DNA of 64,000 nt from Lycorma delicatula (lineage: Eukaryota; Arthropoda; Insecta; Hemiptera; Fulgoridae), in assembly GCF_047948215.1 (NCBI RefSeq), contig NC_134455.1, positions 157,214,575-157,278,574 of the forward strand, given 5' to 3'. Both the position numbers and the translations under genes were made by a program. Under the pieces are notes generated by a model that was not told the origin of the DNA, did not search any database, and was given only the letters and a program-made list of their open reading frames with translations. Shown here in pieces: positions 13,601-23,575 of the stretch. Every line of letters begins with the position of its first letter. Position 1 is the first letter of the stretch.

Positions 13601-14003
13601 ATATGTTATTATAACAGAATTTGTAAAATATTAGTTCTATAATAACAATATCACTTTTATTTTAGATAAAACTAGAATAAAAGAATATTTAAATTGAAAT
13701 TAATTTATGCTGAAAAAGTATTTAACTTGTAATTTTTCTAGAAAAAACCTAAACTACCTTTTGTGAAGTCGATTTAAGCCGATTTCAAAATAGGTGGTTA
13801 TATATTTCGCCTGTATATGAATATTTTTATGTTTGTTTTCGCATAACGTTTTTCCTATAAATCCGATTAAAATAAATCTTGTTCTAATGACCAAATCTTA
13901 TAAATTGAATGGAGAGTAACAAATCTACACTCAATTTTAAAGTTGTTAATTACCTATTTAGTTATTGAGGATACAAATTTCATAACCATTTTTTTTCTCT
14001 TCC
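10633..14003. other. AT-rich noncoding DNA
   Basis: No gene recognised. Positions 12060-12240 weakly resemble the C-terminal tail of endonuclease/RT LINEs (a frame with RRKAELIGYV), but this is too short to call. The rest is simple AT-rich spacer. Confidence 0.5.
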
Positions 14004-14048
14004 CTCTCCCCCGGATTGTGTTACGCTGGAATCCAATCCGGGGGAGAG
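14004..14048. repeat. Perfect 15-bp inverted repeat in GC-rich patch
   Basis: CTCTCCCCCGGATTG at 14004-14018 is matched exactly in reverse complement at 14034-14048, with a 15-nt loop. The GC-rich arms stand out in an AT-rich region, and the following about 80 bp are also less AT-rich. It is probably part of an unassigned repeat. Confidence 0.9.
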
Positions 14049-14559
14049 TCCATTAACAAACCGGCTGGATCTTAACTATTAATGCCTGCCTCTAGCTCCT
14101 AGAGTAGCGTAGGTCGAAACCTTTTTTATTTGTTCTCTTCTTTACTTTCTCTCTCACGCACACGCGCTCGTTAGAGTGAGGAACCCAACGAATGAATTCA
14201 CTCATGCGCAGAGATGAGAAAGATAAACAGAAATAAATATTATAATTAGCGTAACTATGATTGGACCAACATACGCCGCCCGGTAAAAGACTGAAAATTG
14301 TTCTGGCAGGTAGCTAATTGTTTTAATAGTGGTTATTAAGGAAAACGACAGGATAAGTCACTGGGAAGACTAGGAATAACTGGTATTACTGCTTATACCA
14401 TTCTTTTTTGATTAACAATATTTTGAACCGAGAATTTACCAATAATTGAGTTCCGAGTAATTATTGTTAGGACCATAACTAGTAAAATTCCTTTCTATAA
14501 TAAAAAATCTTTCGATTCTATAAGACAGCATCAGATTAATACTTAATATGCTGATACGT

Positions 14560-16135
14560 TTGTTTAATTGTGTTATGGAAAAGGGGTACTGCCCCAGGGT
14601 GGTTGCCAAATCCATAATTGTTTCAATTCACAAGAAAGTTCCCCTGAGTGAGGTGAATTGTATTTGTTAATAGAAATTTTATTTTGAGATATTGAATCTA
14701 AATATTTCTCAAGAATATTGCTACAAAAGTTAGAGGATTGGTCTCGAAGAATAAAATTTTAAACGAGTACCATGCCCGATTTCGCGAGGATACTGTGTAG
14801 TGGATAACATCTGCAATTTTTGTTATATTTCATCTTAAAACGGCACTAAGATAAGAAATTATATTATTTTTTGTTGACTCAAGGTGGCCTTTGATAAGAT
14901 GGATAGGCGGGAACTTTTATAATCTGAAAAATATGGGTACTATTAATTTTTGAATATATTTGAAGTCTGTTAGCGAATACAAACACGTACATCTGGAGTA
15001 TTGGTGGTGTGACCGATTTCTTCGCAACGGTTACGGGCTTAACTGTTATCGTAACCGGGTTACGGTTACAGGTTTACGGGGTGACTATTGTTATCACTTT
15101 GAATACCTTTATTTATTAATGATTTACACGAAAAAGTTAGGAATGTGTTTGTTAAGAAATCTAAACATATGATTACTCCTTTAAGCAACGATCTCGTCCT
15201 CACCGGGTCAAATCTAAAAAAGGTTGAAATTAAGACATATTTTAGAAATATTGTGCGGTGAAAACTATAATTTAATTTAGAAAAATTTTAAATAATGCTA
15301 CTTAGAAGATATACGAGTGAACAAAAAATTGCGAAATGAAAATAATTTAATTAAAGTAGCAATGAACTAGAGTATCTGGAGATCTTTCACCATTTTAATG
15401 AAAGATCGGCTGCAGTAAAATTTGATACAAATAACTTGCCTCGATATCAGCAAAATGGAGAGTGTTTGACGCTCAGGAAAGTACTTATGTGCATGACTTG
15501 AGTTTTGAGAGCGTAAACTAGGAAAAGTATTAGAATACGTTCAAAAGTTTTTTCTTCAGAAAATATGTCGGATATTAACTAACAATCTTAATTATATTTT
15601 ACACTTTGAAACTAAATCTTAACTTATCTGGGTGCGAGCATTTGAAATGCATTCTAATTACTTAGTAAAAACATTATTTCTTCTCGAAAACAGGTTATCT
15701 AAAAGGTTAACAAAATTTTAACGGACAGAAGCATGGGATAGCACAAAAATTGATGGAAATTGTTAGAAATTTAGGATTAAATGTTGTGATCGATAAAAGT
15801 TATAGAGACAGGGAAAGACCAGTTTAATGTTATTCTAAAGGAAATGAATGAGGAATTCAGTGAGGAATAAGCGTGGTTTGAGAAGTCTAGTCGGACGTTC
15901 TATTACGTTATTTAAGTGAATTTAAGTTTGGGTAAAACGGAGGACTACATAAATTTTTGAAACAACAAATTCTATTAATACGGTTTTCGGAGCAAGAGGT
16001 GAGCTGCCAACAGTGTGATATATAGATATCACACTGCTGGCAGCTAACCTCCGTATGGAGCTCTAAAGACCCAGATGCTCTCTATGTAACGCTCAACAGA
16101 AGGAAACCGTTGTTCATTTTCTAGCTTCATCTAGA
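14560..16135 (+). pseudogene. Decayed LINE reverse transcriptase relic
   Basis: Patches of RT sequence occur in order across shifting frames. KNKILNEYHARFRE at about 14750 is the region before motif A. A motif A remnant follows (AFDKMDRREL, readable with a frame change at about 14885-14910). FINDLHEKV at about 15115-15140 is the end of motif B. A Cys-rich end (RCPLCNAQQKETVVHFLA) lies at about 16068-16125. No frame is open for more than 70 residues, and the catalytic YxDD box is not readable. Clade is not assigned, and the copy looks old. A 20-bp-arm hairpin sits just before the Cys-rich end. Confidence 0.65.
16002..16045. repeat. Strong hairpin, 20-bp arms, 4-nt loop
   Basis: AGCTGCCAACAGTGTGATAT at 16002-16021 pairs with 16026-16045 at 19 of 20 positions around the loop ATAG. 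It lies inside the LINE relic, so it could be a palindromic duplication created during decay or a small foldback insertion. Confidence 0.9.
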
Positions 16136-16409
16136 ATTCCCCAAAAATTACTTTTTTCAGGTTTTAAAGAAGAAAACTAGGGGAAAAAAATGTCATTTAT
16201 GTTTTGAATCGCAAAGAGTGAACCAAACAGGTTAATTTTGTTCGAGTGCACTAAAATTTAGATAGCAGCGAATTTATTTTTATTCTTTGGCTACCAATTT
16301 ACTTATTAACAATTAGTTCCGAATAAGAAACCACAAGTAAATCGTATTATTAAAAGAGCATGTGTTAAAAATTATGTGGGGATTTTCTACGAACACCTCA
16401 ATAAAACGT

Positions 16410-16410
<1 letters not shown>

Positions 16411-16463
<53 letters not shown>

Positions 16464-16496
16464 ATATAAATTAAGTGTATACATACATATATAAAA

Positions 16497-16530
<34 letters not shown>
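16411..16530. repeat. Two (AT)n microsatellite runs
   Basis: TA repeats at 16411-16460 and 16500-16530 are separated by about 40 bp of AT-rich sequence. Confidence 0.95.
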
Positions 16531-16534
<4 letters not shown>

Positions 16535-16734
16535 ACACTCCGCACTGAATAAAAACACATAGGTAAAAGAGTTCACAAAGGTAAAATGAAAAACAAACAG
16601 AAAAATGTATAACATCTTTTTGAACAATTGATAAGACAAAAAATAATAACTTAAGCTTATGGAGCTTAATGGAAAGAGGTTAAGCACCTCATCAAGGCGT
16701 ATAAATATGCTCATCACCTATCTGATACTGAACC

Positions 16735-17330
16735 AGCTTAAGTCACTCTGATTGCAAGTCTCACACATGTAGGCGTTTCAGTCACCTACTATCCTTGCTT
16801 TTGTCTAGGAGATTAACTACTATAAAGTTCAACGATTATCTAACCTGTCTATAATTTGAACCGAATAATTTGATCAATTCAAAAACATAGTCGTGAATGT
16901 CTTCGTTCTGTGCGAACTACGGTCCTCTGCAATAGATCGCCAACTTATTCTGGAAAGGTTGTGTAATCTCAATGTTACTCTCGCTTGTCGTACCCCATAT
17001 TGCTATGCCATATTTCCAAATCGGTTTTAAAATCACCTTGTATGTTAAACATTTGCTGGATAGCGATAAAAGTGAATTCTTGCCTAACAACCAATAAAGC
17101 TTCTTATACCTCTTGTTTAACTTTTTCCTTTTTTATCTCGCCTGGTACTTTCAAGTCAAATGACTATCAAGGTAGACTCAATTTCGTACGCGGTCAGAAT
17201 GTGGGATGAAAATGCCGTCTACATGGACTCGGGATCAGTCACCTCATCTCAGCGCAAACGTAATTTGAATCGATTTATTGTGATTCATCTTCATTTCCCA
17301 TTTTGTTAACCTTACGTCGTTCAAGTCTAA
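16735..17330 (-). pseudogene. Jockey-clade LINE RT C-terminal relic
   Basis: Read on the minus strand, the frame contains LNKRYKKLYWLLGKNS at about 17120-17070, then LTYKVILKPIWKYGIAIWG at about 17045-16990. TSESNIEITQPFQNKLA follows toward 16930. This string is characteristic of the thumb/connection region of Jockey-type elements. Upstream (about 17285-17170) the hallmark VYxxGIxIP...VRxxxVYLDSHLT is recognisable but interrupted by a stop. The endonuclease and catalytic RT core are absent, so the fragment is internally derived and dead. Confidence 0.75.
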
Positions 17331-17724
17331 TACCGATCGGAGCTTCGCTAAGGCTAAGATGGCAGCAGATCGAGGAGTTCAGTTTTTAATTAGGAGAAGC
17401 CAATATTTTTCGCGTAACTTGTTTTTGATTTATACGTTTTGATGGAACTAATATTGAACAGTGCCAAAATTTAACTGTTTTTTTTTTGTTTTTTGTATTC
17501 TTGACGGAAAAATGGCAAATTGCTTCACGGTCATGCCAAAGATGTTGTATTATTATTTGTAATGTGAATCTTTTTATTATGTTTTTTTTGTGCGTTTTGG
17601 TTGATTAACTTTTTATTTTTTTATATTTTCTCAGTAAACATACATATATTATTGTTGATATTATTATTATTAAATTAATTTATCTGTATTTTTCGAATCG
17701 TCTAAGTTGGTGAAGCATGAAGGT

Positions 17725-18643
17725 AGTCTATAGGGGACTCCCCAGGTCTGACTTTTTGATCTGGCGGCAGATGGGGGTCATCAACAGCGGGGTCGCTGCC
17801 TAGATAGACCGTTGTTGTACATCTGGAGGTGAGGTTGAGGTGGTCTCAATCTTTGCTGCGGCCATTCCACGGATAATGGAAAAAAAGATTATTCGATTTG
17901 TTTTTGTGGACCTGCCGGGCGGGTGGGGCAGATCCTGCTCTGTCTGGTAGAATACTCAGAGAGGAAATGTGGAAGTACGCTCCTTATTCATCTCGAGAAG
18001 CCGCTGGTGGAGGGAGCTACGGGAGGTCGTTCCCCGACGAACAGGCCAGCGGGGCCACCCGCGGCTAGGACTGCGGTACGGGTGGAGGGAAAGACTTACA
18101 CAGATCTCCTCCGGACGATCAAGAAAAATGTGTCACCGGTGGTGGCAGGGATCCTTTTCACCCGCAAGGGTCGGAGAGGTTCTCATCAGGGTCCGTGAAG
18201 TAGGGGACACTGCAGCCAAGCTTCGAAAAGCTATAATGAAGAAGGCGCAGGGCACCACAGTATCGACTGACGGTGGCGTCTAGTGGGTTCACCTACTGGT
18301 TAAGAACATTGACGTCCTCACGACCGAGGAGGAACTGGTCCTTGATCTGCGCCGGTTTTCTGGGGAGTCAGTGACCATCGACGTGCTCTTCATGCGTCCG
18401 GCGTATGGGACCACGCAGGTGGTGACGGTCATTGGCACAATGACCGAACTCGCCAAGAGTTCGCCTTGGCGAGTTCGTTGTTGGGCGTATTGAGTGGGTG
18501 GCCTGCCGAGTGACGCGGCGGTCGCAAGAAGATCGCTGTTTTCGGTCTGTAAAGTAGGGCACCGTGCGGGGTCCTGTAGCGGGCCGGATAGGAAGAAACA
18601 GAGCTTTAATTGTGGGGAAGCTGGCCACCAATGTAAGGATTCC
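17725..18643 (+). pseudogene. R1-type ORF1 (gag-like) fragment, 3'-truncated
   Basis: A GC-rich island of about 900 bp lies in AT-rich DNA. Frames give KTYTDLLRTIKKNVSPVVAG (18091-18150), then after a frame change IRVREVGDTAAKLRKAI (18187-18237). LLVKNIDVLTTEEELVLDLR follows at 18295-18354, and then zinc-knuckle-like blocks (CKVGHRAGSC and FNCGEAGHQCKDS, 18550-18640) in which expected cysteines are lost. This layout is that of the ORF1 protein of R1-clade elements, which coats the element RNA. The match stops at about 18643 where the sequence becomes AT-rich, so no endonuclease/RT ORF follows. Stops after TDGGV and after CWAY plus frame changes make it non-functional. Confidence 0.7.
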
Positions 18644-19394
18644 ATTAAATATTCTTCTACTGACTACAAAATGCTGTACAGAAAATATATCATAAATTAT
18701 TAGTTAGAGTAATTAATACATATATAATAATACCATTCTTAACAATATTTTGGTATTTCTGGTTGATTATTCAATTACTAGTTATGTTCCCTATATGTGA
18801 ACAATAAAATTTAAATATACATATATGTTCAATCATGTATTATATGCAATGATCTGGGACATTTGGATTAATATGAACTTTTTTATTTAAAATTATTTAA
18901 GAATTTTATGATAGGATTATTTTTGCTTTCTAATTATTCTTGAAGGAAATAAACTGAAATTTCTTTTCTTCCAATCCTTACTTGAAAGGGTACTAAACTC
19001 AACTTTCTATCATATTTACACAGAAATTAAATCTACTTCATTTATTAATATTGATATAAATAACATTAATGTCATCTTGCCTCTGGGTGTATGTTTCATC
19101 TTACTTGAATTTCCATGTTGTGATGTATTTTCTTATTGCGATTCTGTTTTGTAGCTCTGGTTATGATTTGGTTACTTTAGTAGTGCCAATCATTAAATTT
19201 TACCTAAGCATAATGTAATCTTAATAAATATTAAATTTTTGTTAAAATAATAATACTAATAAAGGAAAATTTAATTACTACTTTAAAGGACGCTTCAGTT
19301 ACTAGCATAATACTTAAATAAAATTATAACTTAAAAATTAAAAAAATATAAATTTTGTCTTCAGAAAAGTTATTTAACGTGTAAAAAGTTAGTT
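18644..19394. other. AT-rich noncoding DNA
   Basis: No coding signal or recognisable repeat beyond simple A/T runs. Confidence 0.6.
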
Positions 19395-19698
19395 AAACAT
19401 TTCAGTCTTTCTTTTTCCTGTTTAGCCTCTGGTAATTACCTTTTAGAATACTTCAAAGGATGAATGTGGATGATATGTATGAGCGTAAAGGAAGTGTAGT
19501 CTTGAACAGTCTCAGTTTGACCATTCCTGAGATGTGTGGTTAATTGAAACCCAACCACAAATGAACACCAATATCCATGATCTAGTATTCAAATCCGTGT
19601 AAAAATAACTGAATTTTCTAGGACGCTGGAACTTTTGACTTTCAAATCAGCTGATTTGGGTAGACACATTCATCACTACATCAAAAACATTTCAGTCT
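19395..19698 (-). mobile_element. tRNA-derived SINE (family 2), full length with 14-bp target duplication
   Basis: Body 19409-19684 is bracketed by perfect direct repeats AAACATTTCAGTCT at 19395-19408 and 19685-19698, the target-site duplication. On the minus strand the tRNA-like head lies near 19684 and the tail near 19409. The tail carries the motif that also ends the SINEs at 1.8 kb and 56.1 kb. The internal block around GGTTAATTGAAACCCAACCAC is nearly identical to the 56.1-kb copy. The B box is degraded here. Mobilisation would depend on a LINE supplying the enzyme. Confidence 0.88.
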
Positions 19699-19734
19699 AA
19701 GGCAGATGTAACATATTTCTTTATGCTTCTGTAT

Positions 19735-20815
19735 TTAAAGCTCAGCTTTAGGTAATCTCTCCAAGATTCCCTATCTAGAGCTAGTTGTTTCATTTCAATA
19801 TACCCCCTACATCCTACATCCCTACCAATTTGTTTTACATATTCCAAATGTTGCCTGCCTGCACAGTTTTTTCTTCTACCTATCCCTCCAATATTAAAGC
19901 GACTATTCCAGGATGTCTTAATATGTGGCCTATAAGTCTGTCTCTTCTGTTAATTATATTTTTCTAAATGCTTCTTTCTTTATCGATTTGCGGCAACACC
20001 TCTTCATTTGTCATTTAATCCACCCATCTGATGTTTAACATTCTTCTATAGCACCACATTTCAAAAGCTTTCAATCTTTTCTTCTCAGGTACTCCAATCA
20101 TCCAAGTTTCACTTCCATATAAAGCTATGCTCCAAACATATACTTTCAAAAATCTTTTCCTGACATTTAAATTAATTTTTGATGTAAAGAAACTATATTT
20201 CTAACTGAAGGCTCATTTTGCCTGTGGTATTTTCCATTTTATATCATACCTGCTTCGTCCATCTTCAGTAATTCTACTTCCCAAATAACAAAATTCTTCT
20301 ATCTTCGTAATCTTTTCTCTTCCTATTTTTACATTCAGTGGTCCATCTTCGTTATTTCTACTACATTTCATCACTTTCATTTTGTTCTTGTTTATTTTAC
20401 GGCATTTCTTGCGTATGACTTTATCCATGCCGTTCATTGATTATTCTAAATCTTTTTTACTCTCGACTAGAATTACTATATCATCAAAAATCGTAGCATC
20501 TTTATCTTTTCACCTTGTACTGTTACTCCGGATTTAAATTGTTCTTTAACATCATTAACTGTTGGTTCTATGTAAAGATTAAAAAGTAACGGGGATAGGG
20601 AACATCCTTGTTAGACTCGTTTTTTTATTACACCTTCTTTCTTATGTTCTTCAATTATTACTGTTGCTGTTTGATTCCTGTAAATGTTAGCAATTATTTT
20701 TCTATCTCTGTACTTGAACCCTAAATTCTTGAAAATGCTGAACATTTTATTCCAGTCTATGATATCAAATGCTTTTTCTAGGTCTATAAATGCTACTCTA
20801 ACAGCCCATTTCTAC
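19735..20815 (-). pseudogene. Endonuclease/RT LINE fragment (RT core to C-terminus)
   Basis: On the minus strand the order is motif A, AFIDLEKAFDIIDWNKM (about 20795-20745). Motif B follows as QGCSLSPLLFNLYIEP after an in-frame stop (about 20610-20560), then a damaged FADD box (DDIVIL, about 20490). Next come KKCRKINKNKMKVMKCSRN and VKIGREKITKIEEFCYLGS-RITEDG (20400-20270). The end is a C-terminal remnant near 19870-19740. This is the RT of the endonuclease/RT LINE group abundant in insects; I do not assign a clade. It is 5'-truncated near 20815, where CTACTCTAACAGCCC occurs twice in tandem. Stops and shifts make it dead. Confidence 0.8.
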
Positions 20816-20906
20816 TCTAACAGCCCTTCCCACTTACCGGCAGTATGTCCGGCATGGCAGGTCTGGCTGCCGATCGCATCTTTATTTTATATAATATTAA
20901 TAAGCC

Positions 20907-20956
20907 ACTATTAGCAACCCACTGGAAGTGGGGTACTCTAATGGGTTGCTAATAGT
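20907..20956. repeat. Perfect 15-bp inverted repeat (small foldback)
   Basis: ACTATTAGCAACCCA at 20907-20921 is exactly reverse-complementary to 20942-20956, with 20 nt between. It lies between two pieces of the same LINE group. Confidence 0.9.
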
Positions 20957-21080
20957 AATTTAACGCTCTGTTAAATTCAAATCTCAGTATTGTTTCCCCT
21001 CTTTCATCGTCTACGACTTCTTCTTCTTCCTCTGTAACACCACTTTCGAATTCATTTCCTCCGTATAACTCTTTGCCTTT

Positions 21081-21085
<5 letters not shown>
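20957..21085 (-). pseudogene. LINE fragment upstream of RT, same group as 19.7-20.8 kb
   Basis: The minus strand reads ELYGGNEFESGVTEEEEEVV followed by DDERGETILRFEFNRAL, the acidic linker that precedes the RT in this LINE group. The same linker is seen at 31.9-32.05 kb. The about 250 residues normally separating it from RT motif A are missing, so this is either a separate fragment or the two pieces are joined by deletion. Confidence 0.65.
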
Positions 21086-21118
<33 letters not shown>

Positions 21119-21165
21119 CAACAAAAATTAAAAAAAAATATGTATTATAAAAAAACAAACCCATA

Positions 21166-21222
<57 letters not shown>
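21084..21222. repeat. (AT)n and (GT)n microsatellites
   Basis: A TA run at 21084-21114 and a pure GT run at 21168-21222, separated by an A-rich spacer. Confidence 0.95.
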
Positions 21223-21225
<3 letters not shown>

Positions 21226-22190
21226 ATTCTTTTACTAAGTAAATATTTTACTTGTAGAGTTTAATGGTGGAGGGCAGATCCTTGGTCATATGCAGCAAGT
21301 TTGTTACTCTTAACCTATAAGCTTTTATGTATACACAGGAATATTATTAGTGAAAGCCAGTCAGTATATTTCAGTTATAGTTCTACAATATATAAGACCA
21401 ATATTGTCTTTAAGATCTCAGATTTATGTCAAACAATTAATAAATATATTATGCTGAAATTTTCTTGAAGTAGTTCCCAGAACTCAAAACTGTTACATTC
21501 TGTTAAAATAAGAGTTGTTTGTAAAATTTTAATGATTTAAAAGTTTTTAAATGCAAAAAAAAATAGTTTTTCAAATTTTTTTGTTTTTAGTTTTTAAAAT
21601 TTAATGGTAATATTTTAATATTACCATTAAATTTTAAAACCACTTAAATTGTTAAAAAAAGAAAAAAAAAAGGAAAAATTACAACTGTAAATTAATAACA
21701 ATAATAAATGATTTAAAAGAGTACTTAAACAAATTAAAAACATCTGACCTTGCTTATAAATATAAGTGCTGACCAAAACCTATGTGATAGTAACATTTTA
21801 GATAATCTCAGTAGGAAGTTTTAGATAATTTCAGTAGATGTGGAAATTTTTACAAAAAGCTACATCACTCAAACTTCAAACACAGATTGTGCACAACCTA
21901 ACACACACTCTCTTTTAATATAGCATTGATTAAGCTAGAGAGTTCTCTCAAGAAGCAGAAATCTTTAGTTTGTTGAGATTGCAGGAGGTCAGAAGGTTAT
22001 AAGATGTATGGACTAAAATGTTATTTTGAGAGATATTTTTTATTCTTCATGATAGAATCAGGAGGACTGTGTGATAACAAAGGTAATCTCCAGTGGTTAC
22101 AATATGTTTTTATATGTGAATATATAAAAATTATTTTGTTGAAACAGCCTTAAGAGTTACTTGAGATAAGTTCTTTTGAAAATGACTGAA
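21223..22190. other. AT-rich noncoding DNA
   Basis: No gene recognised. A local inverted repeat around 21598-21645 (TTTAATGGTAATATT / AATATTACCATTAAA) is the only structure noted. Confidence 0.55.
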
Positions 22191-22194
22191 AATT

Positions 22195-23575
22195 CAGACA
22201 TAGAGTTAATTTTGCAAATGCTTAAAGTAGGAAGGGGTGGAAGAAATAGTTGAATTGTTTATAGGATATATGGTGTGGGAGAATGGACTGAAGACTTTGT
22301 GAAGAGAGTGACAATACCTATTTCAAAGAAAACTGGTACCGGATAATGTATAGAACACAGAACAATAAATTTAATAGCCATGCTATTAAAATATTGTTAA
22401 GAGTCCTAAACTGGAAGCTGGTAAGAATAATGGAAGAGAATGTAGAAAAACAACAGTTTATCTTCAGGAAAGGGAAAGGAACCAAAGATCTTATTGGGAT
22501 ACTAAGGATGCAGGAGATATATTTAATGAAAGGAAGAGGAGTAAGTCTGTTTCATAAATTTAGAAAAAATATTTAATAAACTCAAATGGGAGAAAATTAT
22601 GGAGATTCTTAAAGAGAAAAAAGTAAAATAGAAAGGCAGAAGGTCGATTAAAGAATTATATTTGAAACGAACAACAGAAATGAAAATAAGTGAGAATATG
22701 ATGACTGGGTGTTAGATCTGTGTCAAGGTGTTAAACAAGGATGCTGCCTGTTACTGAAATTGTTCAACAGGTAGAAGTATGAGAAGAAGAAATTAGTATA
22801 GGAGGAGAAAAATAAGGTGCATAAGGTTTGCTGATAATATGGTAATTCTAGCTGATGCTACACATATGCTTGAAAGATTTTTTAGCTGTCCTGGAAGAAG
22901 GGATGAAAGAGTCTGAAATAAAATAAATAAAGGAAAAACTAAAGTTATGGAAGTAAAAAACAAAGAGGATTTAGCGGTAAAGTCAAGTGAAGGACAACAA
23001 AGAATAGATAAAGTAAAAAATTGCAGATATTTGGGAATAATGGTAACAAAAGGCTGGAAGAGCGAAAATGAAATAAAAGGAATGGTGGTAGTATTGGCAA
23101 AGGAATGCTTCAGTAAGAAGAGGGAATTACTATGAAATAAATGTATGGACTTAGAGTTAAGGAAGAGGTTAATCCAATGTTATGTATAGAGTGTTTACGC
23201 ATATGGTAATAAAGCACGGATGATAAGAAAGAGGGAGAGGGACTGAATCGAAGCATTTGAAATGTGGATATAGTGAAGAATGAAGAAAGTAAGATAGACA
23301 GATGAGGAAGTAATGATCTTGATTAAAAAAAAAAGAGTAAAGAGTATGCGGGAAGTATGAAAAAAAGGAAACTGGTTAGGGCATGTAATTAGAGGGAGCG
23401 GAATCTTGATAACTGCATTATAAGCGTCACAAGGAGAAAGAAGAATGAAGTTAATAGATGAAGTGAAGACGGAATCTATAAGGGGATGAAAAATAAGTCA
23501 TGGGACAGAAATTGATGGGCACAAAGGTGGTGTAAGGGACCTGCTGCCAGGCAGAGACTACATGATGATTAAACA
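22195..23575 (+). pseudogene. Endonuclease/RT LINE relic (RT to C-terminus)
   Basis: RT blocks in order are WTEDFVKRVTIPISKK (22285-22332), then a motif A remnant (INLEKIFNKLKW, about 22553-22590). Motif B remnant VKQGCCLLL (about 22730-22755) and motif C remnant IRFADNMVILADA (about 22825-22860, where FADD has become FADN) follow. After these come GKTKVMEVKNKEDLAVKS and KNCRYLGIMVTKGWKSENEI (22930-23080). The C-terminal region has FEMWI-RRMKKVRWTDEEV and NWLGHVIRGSG (23240-23400), closing near 23570. It belongs to the same broad LINE group as 19.7-20.8 kb but on the other strand and clearly diverged. The loss of the catalytic aspartate and many stops show it is inactive. Confidence 0.8.
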
